From: Sphingomonas sp.
GTDB taxonomy: Bacteria; Pseudomonadota; Alphaproteobacteria; Sphingomonadales; Sphingomonadaceae
Direction: 5' to 3'
DNA length: 36,930 bases
NCBI RefSeq assembly: GCF_017745215.1
Contig: NZ_JAGHZV010000004.1
Coordinates: 1-36,930 of the forward strand
In this document: positions 25,800 to 33,959 of the stretch, in pieces
Layout: each line of letters starts with the position of its first letter
Position numbering within the stretch: the first letter of the stretch is position 1
Position numbers and translations under genes: made by a program
Notes under the pieces: model-generated
The model's input: only the letters and a program-made list of their open reading frames with translations
Databases searched by the model: none
Told to the model about the DNA's origin: nothing

Positions 25800-26729
25800 C
25801 TATCGGATGGTCGAGGCCGGCGCCGGCGGTCGGGCGGCGAGCCGCTCGACGAGGAAGTCGACGAACACCCGCACCCGCGCCGGCATCGTCGGGCCGCCGA
25901 CGAACAGCGCGTGGATGTCCTCCCGGTCGCGCGGGTTGAACGGCTCGAGCAGCGGCACCAGCCGGCCCTCGGCGACGAGCGGCTCGACATGGAAGCTGCC
26001 GACGCGGACCACGCCCACGCCCGCGAGCGCCAGCTGGACGAGCGTCTCGCCGTTGTTCGCCTCGATGTTGCCGCCCACCGGCAGCGCATAGTCGCGCCCG
26101 TCGCGCCGGAAGGGCCAGACCGGCTCGGCGCGGCGGAAGTTGAAGTTGAGGCAATTGTGGCGATGGAGGTCCTCGGGCACCTCCGGCGTGCCGGCGCGCG
26201 CGAGATAGGCGGGCGAAGCGACGATGCTGCGCCCGGTGACGCCGAGCTTGCGCGCAGTGAGCGCGCTGTCCGCGAGCGGGCCGAAGCGGATCGCGACGTC
26301 GGCGCGGCCGCCGGCGACGTCCTCGAGCATATCGGAAAGGCTCAGGTCGACGAGGATGTTCGGGTAGCGCGCGACGAAGTCGCCGAGCAGCGGCACGACC
26401 GAGAGCCGGCCATGCGCGAGCGCCGCCGAGACGCGCAGCCGCCCGCGCGGGGCACCCTGGTCGGCGAGTTCGCCCTCGACCTCGGCGATGTCGGCGAGGA
26501 TGCGCTGGGCGGCGCGGAGATAGGAATCGCCTTCGGGCGTGAGGACGAGGCGGCGGGTGGTGCGCATGATCAGCCGCACGCCGAGCCGCGCCTCGATCCG
26601 CGCAACCGTGCGGCTCACCGCGGACGGAGTCAGGTCGAGCCGGCGCGCGGCGGCGGAGAGGCTGCCCTCGCGTACCGCCGTCACGAAGATCTCCATTTCC
26701 CCCGAGCGATCGGCCATGACGCGCGACAT
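25800..26729 (-). CDS. LysR-family transcriptional regulator
   Basis: A 309-residue LysR-type regulator. The N-terminal winged HTH (about 10-70) reads EIFVTAVREGSLSAAARRLD then SAVSRTVARIEARLG; the rest is a periplasmic-binding-protein-like effector domain with RGRLRVSAALAHGR and DVAIRFGPLADSALTARKLG, wording of the group that includes many single-target regulators. It is divergent from an MFS transporter with 96 bases between starts, the classic arrangement for control of the transporter and self-repression. ATG 26729 is used; ATG 26717 (MADRSGEME) is a close alternative. The effector is unknown. Confidence 0.92.
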   Translation of the reverse strand: MSRVMADRSGEMEIFVTAVREGSLSAAARRLDLTPSAVSRTVARIEARLGVRLIMRTTRRLVLTPEGDSYLRAAQRILADIAEVEGELADQGAPRGRLRVSAALAHGRLSVVPLLGDFVARYPNILVDLSLSDMLEDVAGGRADVAIRFGPLADSALTARKLGVTGRSIVASPAYLARAGTPEVPEDLHRHNCLNFNFRRAEPVWPFRRDGRDYALPVGGNIEANNGETLVQLALAGVGVVRVGSFHVEPLVAEGRLVPLLEPFNPRDREDIHALFVGGPTMPARVRVFVDFLVERLAARPPAPASTIR

Positions 26730-26825
26730 TCGTGATTCCGGCGCAAAGATGTTTCGTTCCGCGCCGCTCTACCGGAGAGGCGCGGGTTCGTCCATTTGCC
26801 TGGGGCACAAAGGGAGCTCCCCGTC

Positions 26826-27989
26826 ATGAATCACCGCTTCGCGCTTCTCGCGCTCGCCATCGGCGCCTTCGGGATCGGCGTCACCGAATTCACCCCGATG
26901 GGCCTGCTGCCCGTCATCGCCACCGATCTGGGCGTGTCGATCCCGACCGCCGGGCTGCTGGTCAGCGCCTATGCGATCGGCGTGCTGGTCGGCGCGCCAC
27001 TGATGACGCTGACCACCGGCCGCGTGCCGCGGCGCACGCTCCTGATCGGGCTCGCCGGCATCTTCACCCTCGGCAACCTGCTCGCCTCGGTGTCGGACAG
27101 CTATGCGATGCTGCTCGCGGCGCGGATCGTGACGAGCTTCAACCATGGCGCCTTCTTCGGCGTCGGATCGGTGGTCGCCGCCGGGCTGGTGCCCGCGGAC
27201 AAGCGCGCCGGCGCGGTCGCGACGATGTTCATGGGGCTGACGATCGCGACGATCGGCGGCGTGCCGCTCGCGACCTGGGCGGGCGAGCTGCTCGGCTGGC
27301 GGACGGTGTTCGCCGGGATCGCCGCGATCGGCCTGGCGACGATGGTCGCGCTCCGCCTGTTCGTCCCCGCGCTGCCGGGCAATGAGGGCGGCGACGTGAA
27401 GGCCGAGCTCCGCGTGCTCGCGCGCGGGCCGGTGCTGTTCGCGCTGGCGCTCACCACGGTGGGGTTCAGCGCGATGTTCACGGTCTTCACCTATATCGCG
27501 CCGATCCTGCGCGAGGCGGCGCATGCCTCAAGCGCGATGGTGACGCTGACGCTGGTGCTGTTCGGCGTCGGGCTGACCGCAGGCAATTGGCTGGGCGGCA
27601 AGTTCGCCGACAAGTCGGTCGAGCGTGCGCTGGTGACGATGACCGCGGCGCTGGCGGTGCTGCTCGTGCTGTTCGCGGCGGGGATGCACTCGCTATGGAT
27701 CGCGATGCTGCTGACCCCATTGTGGGGCGTGGCGAGCTTCGCGCTGGTGCCGCCGCTGCAGATGCGGGTGATGGACGCCGCGTCGGATGCGCCCAACCTC
27801 GCCTCGGCGATGAACATCGGCGCGTTCAACCTCGGCAACGCGATCGGCGCGGCGATCGGCGGCGAAGTGATCCGCGCGGGGCTCGGCTATCCGGCGGTGT
27901 CGCTCGCCGGTGCGGTCGCGGCGCTGGCGGGGCTGGCGATGGTGCTCGCCCCGCGGCTGCTCGCGCGGCCGGCGCCTGCGGCCGCCTGA
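26826..27989 (+). CDS. MFS transporter, drug/sugar efflux type (DHA1)
   Basis: A 387-residue major facilitator with twelve hydrophobic segments. The N-terminus FALLALAIGAFGIGVTEFTPMGLLP is characteristic of the AraJ/YdhP-like efflux branch, followed by the loop 2-3 motif GAPLMTLTTGRVPRRTLL and the helix 5 GVPLATWAGELLGWR (motif C-like). It should export a small drug-like or sugar compound by proton antiport. ATG 26826 has AAAGGGAG upstream. It is divergent from the LysR gene, which probably controls it. Confidence 0.92.
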   Translation: MNHRFALLALAIGAFGIGVTEFTPMGLLPVIATDLGVSIPTAGLLVSAYAIGVLVGAPLMTLTTGRVPRRTLLIGLAGIFTLGNLLASVSDSYAMLLAARIVTSFNHGAFFGVGSVVAAGLVPADKRAGAVATMFMGLTIATIGGVPLATWAGELLGWRTVFAGIAAIGLATMVALRLFVPALPGNEGGDVKAELRVLARGPVLFALALTTVGFSAMFTVFTYIAPILREAAHASSAMVTLTLVLFGVGLTAGNWLGGKFADKSVERALVTMTAALAVLLVLFAAGMHSLWIAMLLTPLWGVASFALVPPLQMRVMDAASDAPNLASAMNIGAFNLGNAIGAAIGGEVIRAGLGYPAVSLAGAVAALAGLAMVLAPRLLARPAPAAA

Positions 27990-28015
27990 CCCGAGGTTAG
28001 GGATTCCCCGGCCGT

Positions 28016-28039
28016 GCCCCGCCGCGCTAAAGGCGGGGC
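28016..28039 (+). promoter_or_regulatory. hairpin abutting the oligopeptidase start codon
   Basis: GCCCCGCC (28016-28023) and GGCGGGGC (28032-28039) form a perfect 8-bp GC-only stem with loop GCGCTAAA, ending one base before ATG 28040. The only purine-rich stretch available as Shine-Dalgarno (GGCGGGG) is inside the 3' arm, so the hairpin would hide it in a long mRNA. Confidence 0.5.
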
Positions 28040-30103
28040 ATGACCGATTCCTTGAAGCCGCCCGTCGCGGCGACTCGCCCGCACAGCTACACCCGCCACG
28101 GCGTGACGATCGAGGACCCCTGGGCGTGGATCCGCGACCCCGGCTATCCCAATGTCACCGACAAGGACGTGCTGGCCTATCTCGAGGAAGAGAACGCCTA
28201 TTTCGAAAGCGTGATGGCGCCGCACAAGCCGCTCGCCGAGACGCTGTTCCAGGAGATGCGCGGGCGGATCAAGGAAGACGATTCGACCGTGCCGCAGCAG
28301 GACGGCGACTGGATCTACTGGACCGACTATGAGACCGGCGGCGAATACCGCCGCTGGTGGCGCAAGCCCGCCGCGGGGGGCGAGGACCAGCTGATCCTCG
28401 ACGAGCCCGCGCTCGCCAAGGGCAAGGCGTATTTCAGCCTCGGCGCGATCAGCGCGAGCCCCGACGGGCGCTGGCTCGCCTATGCGATCGACGACAGCGG
28501 CGCCGAGCGCTTCACCGTCCATGTGAAGGACCTGGGCACGGGCGAGCTGATCGCGGACACCATCCCCGGCGTGCTCTCCGAGCTGGTGTGGACGAGCGAT
28601 TCGAAGGGCTTCCTCTACGCCCTCGTCAACGACAATTGGCGCACCGACCGGGCGATGTGGCACAAGCTCGGCGAGCCCGCCGAGCAGGACGTCCAGCTCT
28701 ACCATGAGCCCGACGAGGGGTTCCGCGTCGGCGTGGGCGAGACGCAGTCGCGCGCCTGGCTGGTGGTCTCGACCGGCGACCACACGACCAGCGAGGTCCA
28801 TCTCCTCCCTGCCGACAATCCCGCCGCGCCGATGCTGTGCGTCGCGCCGCGCAAGGCGGGCCGCGAATATGACGTCGACGAGCATGACGGCACGCTGTTC
28901 ATCCACACCAACGACACGCACACCAACTGGCGGCTGGTCACCGCGCCGGTGAGCGCGCCCGGCGAGTGGGTCGAGCGGATCGCGCCGTCGGACCATTTCT
29001 ACATGACCGGAGTGACCTGCTTCGCCGGTTTCTTCGTGGTCGAGGGGCGCGAGGCTGGCCTCGATCAGATCGAGATCCACCGCTACGACGCGTCGATCGC
29101 GCCGCAGCGGATCGTCTTTCCCGAAGCGAGCTATTCTGCAGGCGTGGGCGACAATCCCGAATATGCGGTGACCAAGCTGCGGCTCGGCTATGAATCGATG
29201 GTCACGCCGGGGACGGTCTATGATTACGATGTGGCGAGCGGCGAGCTGACCACGCTCAAGGTGCAGATCATCCCGAGCGGCTACGACGGCGCGAGATACC
29301 GCACCGAGCGATTGAAGATCACGGTGCGTGACGGCATCGAGGTGCCGGTCTCGATCGTCTACCCCAGGGACTTCCCGCGCGACGGATCGGGCAAGCTCTA
29401 CCTCTATGCCTATGGCGCCTATGGCATCGCCATCCCGCCGGGCTTCTCGACGAGCCGGCTGTCGTTCCTCGACCGCGGCATGGCCTATGCGATCGCGCAT
29501 ATCCGCGGCGGCGACGATCTGGGCCAGCAATGGTATCACGACGGCAAGCTCGAGAGGCGGACGAATAGTTTCCACGACTTCGTCGACGTCGCGCGCGGGC
29601 TGGTCGGGCTCGGCTATACGCATGCGGGCGGGATCGCGATCGCGGGGCGCTCGGCGGGCGGCGAGCTGATGGGCGCGGTGGTCAACGACGCGCCCGAGCT
29701 GTGGGGCGCGGTAGTGGCCGACGTGCCGTTCGTCGACGTGCTCAACACGATGCTCGACGAGAGCCTGCCGCTCACGCCCGGCGAATGGCCCGAATGGGGC
29801 AATCCGATCGAGGACGCCAAGGCCTTCGATCTGATCCGGTCCTATTCGCCCTACGACAATGTCCAGCCGAAGGCCTATCCGCCGCTGTTCATCTCCGGCG
29901 GGCTCAACGATCCGCGCGTGACCTATTGGGAACCCGCCAAATGGGCTGCCAGGCTGCGCGCGACCAAGACCGACTCGAACGTCCTCGTGCTCAAGACCAA
30001 CATGGGCGCGGGGCATGGCGGCAAGTCGGGCCGCTGGGAGAGCCTGCGCGAAGCGGCGGACGAGATGGCGTTCCTGCTCTGGCAGCTGGGGCTGGCGAAT
30101 TAG
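28040..30103 (+). CDS. ptrB: oligopeptidase B (S9A prolyl oligopeptidase family)
   Basis: A 687-residue serine peptidase cleaving short peptides after basic residues; length and order match E. coli PtrB. The beta-propeller domain occupies roughly residues 70-400 and the alpha/beta hydrolase domain the rest. The nucleophile is near Ser538 in IAGRSAGGELMG, the acid in SGGLNDPRVTYWEP, and the His in MGAGHGGKSGR. YLYAYGAYG and AHIRGGDDLGQQWYHDGK are hallmark strings. There is no signal peptide, so it is cytosolic. ATG 28040 is supported by the N-terminal family pattern (HSYTRHGVTIEDPWAWIRDP) but is directly preceded by an 8-bp hairpin. Confidence 0.95.
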   Translation: MTDSLKPPVAATRPHSYTRHGVTIEDPWAWIRDPGYPNVTDKDVLAYLEEENAYFESVMAPHKPLAETLFQEMRGRIKEDDSTVPQQDGDWIYWTDYETGGEYRRWWRKPAAGGEDQLILDEPALAKGKAYFSLGAISASPDGRWLAYAIDDSGAERFTVHVKDLGTGELIADTIPGVLSELVWTSDSKGFLYALVNDNWRTDRAMWHKLGEPAEQDVQLYHEPDEGFRVGVGETQSRAWLVVSTGDHTTSEVHLLPADNPAAPMLCVAPRKAGREYDVDEHDGTLFIHTNDTHTNWRLVTAPVSAPGEWVERIAPSDHFYMTGVTCFAGFFVVEGREAGLDQIEIHRYDASIAPQRIVFPEASYSAGVGDNPEYAVTKLRLGYESMVTPGTVYDYDVASGELTTLKVQIIPSGYDGARYRTERLKITVRDGIEVPVSIVYPRDFPRDGSGKLYLYAYGAYGIAIPPGFSTSRLSFLDRGMAYAIAHIRGGDDLGQQWYHDGKLERRTNSFHDFVDVARGLVGLGYTHAGGIAIAGRSAGGELMGAVVNDAPELWGAVVADVPFVDVLNTMLDESLPLTPGEWPEWGNPIEDAKAFDLIRSYSPYDNVQPKAYPPLFISGGLNDPRVTYWEPAKWAARLRATKTDSNVLVLKTNMGAGHGGKSGRWESLREAADEMAFLLWQLGLAN

Positions 30104-30109
30104 GCCCAA

Positions 30110-30193
30110 CCGTCATCCCGGCGAAAGCCGGGACCCAGGAGTCGCGAGCAATGCCCCCTGCAACCCTGGGTCCCGGCTTTCGCCGGGACGACG
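30110..30193. repeat. intergenic palindromic repeat, copy E
   Basis: A complete copy with left arm CCGTCATCCCGGCGAAAGCC plus GGGACCCAGG and the complementary right arm ending CGCCGGGACGACG. It is placed between the 3' ends of convergent ptrB and the small zinc ribbon gene. Confidence 0.93.
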
Positions 30194-30206
30194 CATTGTT
30201 CAAGGA

Positions 30207-30389
30207 TTACTCCCGCCGCCGTTCCTTCAGCCGGGTGGGCTTGTGACAGGCGTGGCAGAAGGCGAAGTCGAACATCGCCGAGAGCTCCCAATTCTGGCGG
30301 TCGACGTCCCATTCCGCCCAGGCGTCGCGCGTCACCGTGGCGCTGCCGCAGCGCTCGCAGGCATATTCGATTCCCATCCGGCCGTTCAT
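30207..30389 (-). CDS. small zinc-ribbon protein
   Basis: A 60-residue protein with two CxxC pairs: Cys11 and Cys14 in YACERCGS and Cys45 and Cys48 in FCHACHKP, 30 residues apart, a rubredoxin-like or ribbon zinc site. The middle (VTRDAWAEWDVDRQNWEL) is acidic and Trp-rich. I believe similar orphan proteins occur throughout sphingomonads, but the function is unknown. Two starts are in frame, ATG 30389 and ATG 30377; the second gives MGIEYACERCG and may be the true one. No strong Shine-Dalgarno precedes either. Confidence 0.7.
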   Translation of the reverse strand: MNGRMGIEYACERCGSATVTRDAWAEWDVDRQNWELSAMFDFAFCHACHKPTRLKERRRE

Positions 30390-30519
30390 GCGCGCGAGCA
30401 TAGCCCGGCGCCGGTCCGCTACGGACAGGACTGCCTCCGGTACGGATGCATCTCCTGCCCGTTGCCGAGCCGCCGGGCGCGCAGTAAGCGTTCGCCCAGG
30501 CAGGCGAAGGAGAGGCTCG

Positions 30520-30990
30520 ATGCGAGGTTCACTGGCGGCACTGGCGGCATCGGCGATGCTGCTCACGATTTCGGCGGCAACCCATGAGGCGCGGGCGGGC
30601 GATGGCCCCGAGGCTTCGGGCGTGGTCGCGGGGCGGCAGGCGGCGATGCGCATGTCGGGCGCGCTGGTCGGTGCGATGAAGGGCGCCGTCACCCGCAACG
30701 AGGATGTGAAGGGCCAGGGCTTCGCGGCGCGCTCGCTCGCCGCCTGGGCCAGGGCGATCCCGGGCATGTTCCCCGTGGGCAGCGGCGCGGGCGAGACCGA
30801 GGCGCTGCCCGCGGTGTGGAGCGACCGCGCGGGCTTCGAAGGCAAGGCCGCCACCTATGCTGCAGCGGCGGGCAAGCTCGCCGAAGCCGCCAAGGCGGGC
30901 GACGCCGCGGCCTTCTCGGCCGCGCTGGGCGAAGTCCAGGGCGCGTGCAAGGGCTGCCACGACAGCTACAAGAAGCCCGACACGCATTGA
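30520..30990 (+). CDS. cytochrome c' (c-prime) family protein
   Basis: A 156-residue periplasmic heme protein. The signal peptide covers about 1-26 (ending HEARA). The C-terminal CxxCH heme site is Cys143-Cys146-His147 in GACKGCHDSYKK, as in cytochrome c', a four-helix bundle with high-spin heme that binds NO and CO. Helical segments VVAGRQAAMRMSGALVGAMK and AATYAAAAGKLAEAAKAG fit the bundle, with the former carrying the usual R-x(n)-M region. It may protect against nitrosative stress or serve in electron transfer. ATG 30520 has GAAGGAGAG before it. Confidence 0.88.
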   Translation: MRGSLAALAASAMLLTISAATHEARAGDGPEASGVVAGRQAAMRMSGALVGAMKGAVTRNEDVKGQGFAARSLAAWARAIPGMFPVGSGAGETEALPAVWSDRAGFEGKAATYAAAAGKLAEAAKAGDAAAFSAALGEVQGACKGCHDSYKKPDTH

Positions 30991-30999
30991 GCGGGGTTT

Positions 31000-31054
31000 A
31001 TCCGAAACCGCTCCATTTCCGGCACGAAAGCGCCGGTGTGGAGCGGGTTCGGAT
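31000..31054. terminator. long imperfect hairpin after the cytochrome c' gene
   Basis: ATCCGAAACCGCTCCA (31000-31015) pairs with TGGAGCGGGTTCGGAT (31039-31054) at 15 of 16 positions, and the interior holds a second small stem CCGGC/GCCGG. It starts ten bases after the stop codon. There is no T-run, so termination is only likely, and it may instead be another dispersed palindrome. Confidence 0.55.
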
Positions 31055-31110
31055 ACGAATTGCTTACCCTGATTGCCTAGGCATGGAGCCGCTCCCGTGG
31101 AGGCGGTCCG

Positions 31111-31578
31111 ATGCGGATCCTGGCAAGCGAACTCAAGTTGATGGTCACCGGCGGCGCGGCCTTGGGCGCGGCGCTCGGCCTTTCTTCGACGCCGCCGCGC
31201 GCCGTCGCGGTGGTGGGCGCCGCGCCGGCGCGGATCGCGAGCTTCGGGCGCTGCCACACCGGCGGCGGCTATGACTGCGTCGTCGACGGCGACACGATCT
31301 GGATCGGCGGCACCAAGGTCCGCATCGCCGATATCGACGCGCCCGAGACGCATCCTCCGCACTGCGCCCATGAGGCCGAGCTCGGCGAAGCGGCGACGCG
31401 CCGGCTCCAGGCGCTGCTCAATGCCGCGCCGGTGCGGCTCGCCCCCGCCGACCAGGACACCGACCGCTACGGCCGCAAGCTCCGCCTGGTGATGCGCGGC
31501 AGCGAGTCGATCGGCGACATGCTCGTCGCCGAGGGGCTCGCGCGGCGCTGGACCGGGCATCGCCGGCCCTGGTGCTGA
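31111..31578 (+). CDS. thermonuclease (SNase-like) with N-terminal export segment
   Basis: A 155-residue staphylococcal-nuclease-fold protein that likely cleaves nucleic acid with Ca2+ outside the cytosol. The SNase active-site set is visible: Asp61 in VVDGDTIWI, Arg71 and Glu79 in KVRIADIDAPE, and Arg122 in TDRYGRKLRLV. The N-terminal 45 residues are weakly hydrophobic with an Ala/Gly-rich stretch at 10-40 and probably act as a signal or anchor; Cys49, Cys56 and Cys86 could pair in the periplasm. ATG 31111 has GTGGAGG upstream. Confidence 0.9.
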   Translation: MRILASELKLMVTGGAALGAALGLSSTPPRAVAVVGAAPARIASFGRCHTGGGYDCVVDGDTIWIGGTKVRIADIDAPETHPPHCAHEAELGEAATRRLQALLNAAPVRLAPADQDTDRYGRKLRLVMRGSESIGDMLVAEGLARRWTGHRRPWC

Positions 31579-31762
31579 ACCGCGCCCGACCGGCGCATTC
31601 AGCCTCTCGACACGCTCGCTCCGGCATGGAGTCGCCAGGCGCGTGGCGGCCCGAAGAGCGGCCCCGCCAGCCGGGGATTCCCCATAGGGTGACTCCCCGA
31701 ACGGCAAGCCCCGGAATGGTTAACGCGGCCGCGGCGTGGTCCAGTGGCGCGAGGAGAGACTC
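31579..31762. other. non-coding interval between SNase and lipase genes
   Basis: This 184-base stretch holds no convincing gene. It contains GC-rich short inverted segments (for example GGGGATTCCCC near 31674-31684, and a second TGACTCCCCG cluster shortly after) and GGTTAACG near 31717-31724, and must carry the promoter of the lipase gene if it is separately transcribed. Confidence 0.4.
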
Positions 31763-32725
31763 ATGCAACCCTGCCTCAAGCGCCGGCTCCTCTATGCCTG
31801 TTCGCAAGCCTATCGGCCGAAGCTGGAGACGATCGGGCGCCCGGTGGGGTGGCTCGAGCCGCCGCTGGTGATCGAGCGCGACCTGCCGCTCGCGCACCGG
31901 CCGATCGACGCGGCGCTGGTGGGGCGCGTGCCCGAAGGCGTGCTGGTCTCGTTCCGCGGCACGCTGCCGCCCTTCTTCGGCCGCGGCGACGGCTGGACGG
32001 TGGTGCTCGACTGGCTCAACGACGGGCTGTCGCTCTGCGTCGACGATCCCGACTATGCCGGCGGCGTCCACCTGGGCTTCGCCGATTCGATGAAGCGGCT
32101 GTGGGAGGATTGCGGCGACCGGCCCGGCCTGCGCAGCGCCGTCACGCGCATGCTCGACCAGAGCCTGCTCGACCGCCGCGCCAGGCCGCACCTCTTCGTG
32201 ACCGGGCACAGCAAGGGCGGCGCGCTCGCCAACCTCTTCGCCTTCCGCGCCGCCACGCGCGCCGATTGGGCGCATCTGCCGATCAGCGTCGCGACCATCG
32301 CCGCGGCGCGCACCGGCAATTCGAGCTTCGCGCGCGCCTATGCTGCCACGCGCATCGCCTGCCTGCGCTACGAGCTGCCGAGCGACCTGGTGCCGCACCT
32401 GCCGCCCGGGCCGCACACGCCGGGGTGGGCCGTGGCGCTGCTCCGGCAATTCTGGCCGCGCTTCTCCTCGGCCGACTTCCAGCCGGTGGGGCTCAAGATC
32501 AGCGGCGGGACGACGCACCACCAGCCTTGGCTCGGCGCGCGCCAGCCGCGGCGGCTCGCCGGGCTGCTCCGTCCGCGCCACGGCTTCGAGGCGCTGATGC
32601 CGGCGATGCTGGCGGCGCACGCGATCTGCCCGGACTCGGGCTACGACCGGCTGGTCTGCACCGGCGAGGACTGCGACCATGGCGCCGCCGATCCGCGCCA
32701 TGCCGGAAGCCGCCGGCTAAGCTAG
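31763..32725 (+). CDS. class 3 lipase-like alpha/beta hydrolase
   Basis: A 320-residue protein of the fungal lipase (class 3) fold. The nucleophile elbow is VTGHSKGGALANLFAF with Ser150; FRGTLPP (about 64-70) is the oxyanion region; the acid and His are likely in the LPSDLVPHLPP and later His-containing segments. No signal peptide is seen, so it is probably cytosolic or membrane-associated, with an unknown ester substrate. ATG 31763 has GAGGAGAG before it. The stop TAG overlaps the stop of the convergent SnoaL-like gene in the sequence CTAG. Confidence 0.85.
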   Translation: MQPCLKRRLLYACSQAYRPKLETIGRPVGWLEPPLVIERDLPLAHRPIDAALVGRVPEGVLVSFRGTLPPFFGRGDGWTVVLDWLNDGLSLCVDDPDYAGGVHLGFADSMKRLWEDCGDRPGLRSAVTRMLDQSLLDRRARPHLFVTGHSKGGALANLFAFRAATRADWAHLPISVATIAAARTGNSSFARAYAATRIACLRYELPSDLVPHLPPGPHTPGWAVALLRQFWPRFSSADFQPVGLKISGGTTHHQPWLGARQPRRLAGLLRPRHGFEALMPAMLAAHAICPDSGYDRLVCTGEDCDHGAADPRHAGSRRLS

Positions 32726-33123
32726 ACCCGCCCCGCGACCCGCGCCGCCTGGAGCGTGTCGGTATATTGCTGAAACGCCGCGACCTTGCCGTCCTTCACC
32801 CGCCAGACATGGACCTTCTGCAGGTCCTGCGTCAGGCCGGTGCCCTTGTGCTTGCCCTTGTAGCGGCCGAGCACGACGATCGTGTCGCCGGCGTCGAGGA
32901 ACTCCTCGGGCACCGCCGCGAAGCCGTCGAAGTCCGCGCCGATCCGGCCGAACACGCCTTCGAGCACTGCCTGGGGCCCGCGATAGGGGTTGCGATCGGC
33001 ATAGGTGAAGTTCTCGGCCTCGTTCCAGACGATGTCGGGCGCGAAGACCGCGAGCACGCCCGGCACGTCGCCCGCGGCGAAGGACGCGTAGATGCCCCGG
33101 ACGAGGGCGAGGTTGGGGGACAT
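32722..33123 (-). CDS. SnoaL-like/NTF2-fold protein
   Basis: A 133-residue protein of the SnoaL/ketosteroid isomerase-like NTF2 fold. The pattern NLALVRGIYASFAAGDVPGV then DIVWNEAENF, GPQAVLEGVFGRI, FLDAGDTIVVLGRYKG and KVHVWRVKDGKVAAFQQYTDT is typical. Such proteins range from isomerases to uncharacterised stress proteins; none can be chosen. ATG 33123 has GTGGAGAGG upstream. Its stop shares CTAG with the lipase gene. The 140-base interval before it carries two copies of a dispersed repeat. Confidence 0.87.
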   Translation of the reverse strand: MSPNLALVRGIYASFAAGDVPGVLAVFAPDIVWNEAENFTYADRNPYRGPQAVLEGVFGRIGADFDGFAAVPEEFLDAGDTIVVLGRYKGKHKGTGLTQDLQKVHVWRVKDGKVAAFQQYTDTLQAARVAGRV

Positions 33124-33179
33124 GAGGCGGCCTCTCCACTGTCGTTTCGACGGCATCATGGACCTGGCCGGCCGCTTCG

Positions 33180-33248
33180 AAAAGTCACAAGAGTCACGAC
33201 CCGTCGCCGGGATTCGGGCGGCAAGAGTCACAAGAGTCACGACCCGTC
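33180..33248 (+). repeat. dispersed GTCACAAGAGTCACG element, copies 1 and 2 in tandem
   Basis: Copy 1 at 33180-33207 and copy 2 at 33223-33248 share the core GTCACAAGAGTCACGACCCG, separated by 15 bases. Copy 1 is identical over 28 bases to the reverse complement of 10534-10561. They sit between the start of the SnoaL-like gene and the stop of the HTH protein gene. Confidence 0.88.
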
Positions 33249-33263
33249 ATCGCGTTGCGAGGC

Positions 33264-33959
33264 TCACCAGTCCGGGTCGAGATGCGCTTCGGCATAATCG
33301 CCGTCGTCGCTGTCGTCATAGGCGTCCTCGGCATCATCCTCGTCGGCGGGATTGGCGGCGGGCGGGCGCGGCTTGCCCTCGAGCCGCTCGGGCGGGATCG
33401 CGTCATAGTGGATCGGGCGCAGCGGATCGGCGGCGACATCGGTGTCGACGAGTTCGTCGAGCAGCGTCGGCAAGTCGCGGAGCGCGATCCTGGCGCTCAT
33501 GTCGGTGCGCCCCAGCGGCCCGCGCGACGCGAAGCGATCGGGCGCGAGGTGCTGGAGCAGGAATTTGAGCAGCGAATCCGACGGCTGGCGAATCTCCGCA
33601 ACGAGCTCGCCGTCGCGCCACAGCTCGCGGATGCCGCCACGCAGCGCGCGCTCGAAGGCGATGGTGGCGAGGTTGCCGGTGGCGACGCGCAACGCCTGGT
33701 CCCAGGCCGCCGCGAAGGCCGCGCCGCGCGGATCGCGCCGCAGCCGATAGGCCGAGCGCGGCGCGATGCTCGCCGCCTCGCAGGCGCGCGAGATGCAGCC
33801 GGTCTCGGCGAGCGCGGCGAGGAACAGGCGCTGGCGGTCGGCGGTCCAGCCGTTGTGGCGCGGCGCGAGCGGGACGGGGACGAATGCGGCGAGCGGATCG
33901 GCGGGGGCGGCCTCGGCCGGCTCCACGGCGGGCGGGGATTTGGGAGGATGTTGCTTCAT
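33264..33959 (-). CDS. HTH protein resembling a phage terminase small subunit
   Basis: A 231-residue protein. A Pro-rich start is followed by NGWTADRQRLFLAALAETGC, then ISRACEAASIAPRSAYRLRR, a helix-turn-helix like those of terminase small subunits and related DNA-binding proteins, and RDPRGAAFAAAWDQALRVA. The C-terminal 30 residues are very acidic (DEDDAEDAYDDSDDGD). Homologues appear, from memory, as single chromosomal genes in sphingomonads. No large terminase or other phage gene is nearby, so a host regulatory role is as likely as a phage remnant. ATG 33959 has AAGGAG about nine bases upstream. Confidence 0.75.
   Translation of the reverse strand: MKQHPPKSPPAVEPAEAAPADPLAAFVPVPLAPRHNGWTADRQRLFLAALAETGCISRACEAASIAPRSAYRLRRDPRGAAFAAAWDQALRVATGNLATIAFERALRGGIRELWRDGELVAEIRQPSDSLLKFLLQHLAPDRFASRGPLGRTDMSARIALRDLPTLLDELVDTDVAADPLRPIHYDAIPPERLEGKPRPPAANPADEDDAEDAYDDSDDGDYAEAHLDPDW

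Noticed and set aside
25693..26808. N-terminal extension of the second TonB receptor frame to a 1228-codon ORF
   Set aside because: It lies over the LysR gene in another frame; a signal peptide and Shine-Dalgarno mark the true start at 25692.
27887..30109. 740-codon open frame on the minus strand opposite ptrB
   Set aside because: Same antisense artefact; the plus strand encodes oligopeptidase B with a full catalytic triad.
30100..30312. Short open frames inside the palindromes giving peptides such as PAKAGTQ and PGFRRDDG
   Set aside because: These are translations of repeat DNA and recur in every copy; they are not genes.
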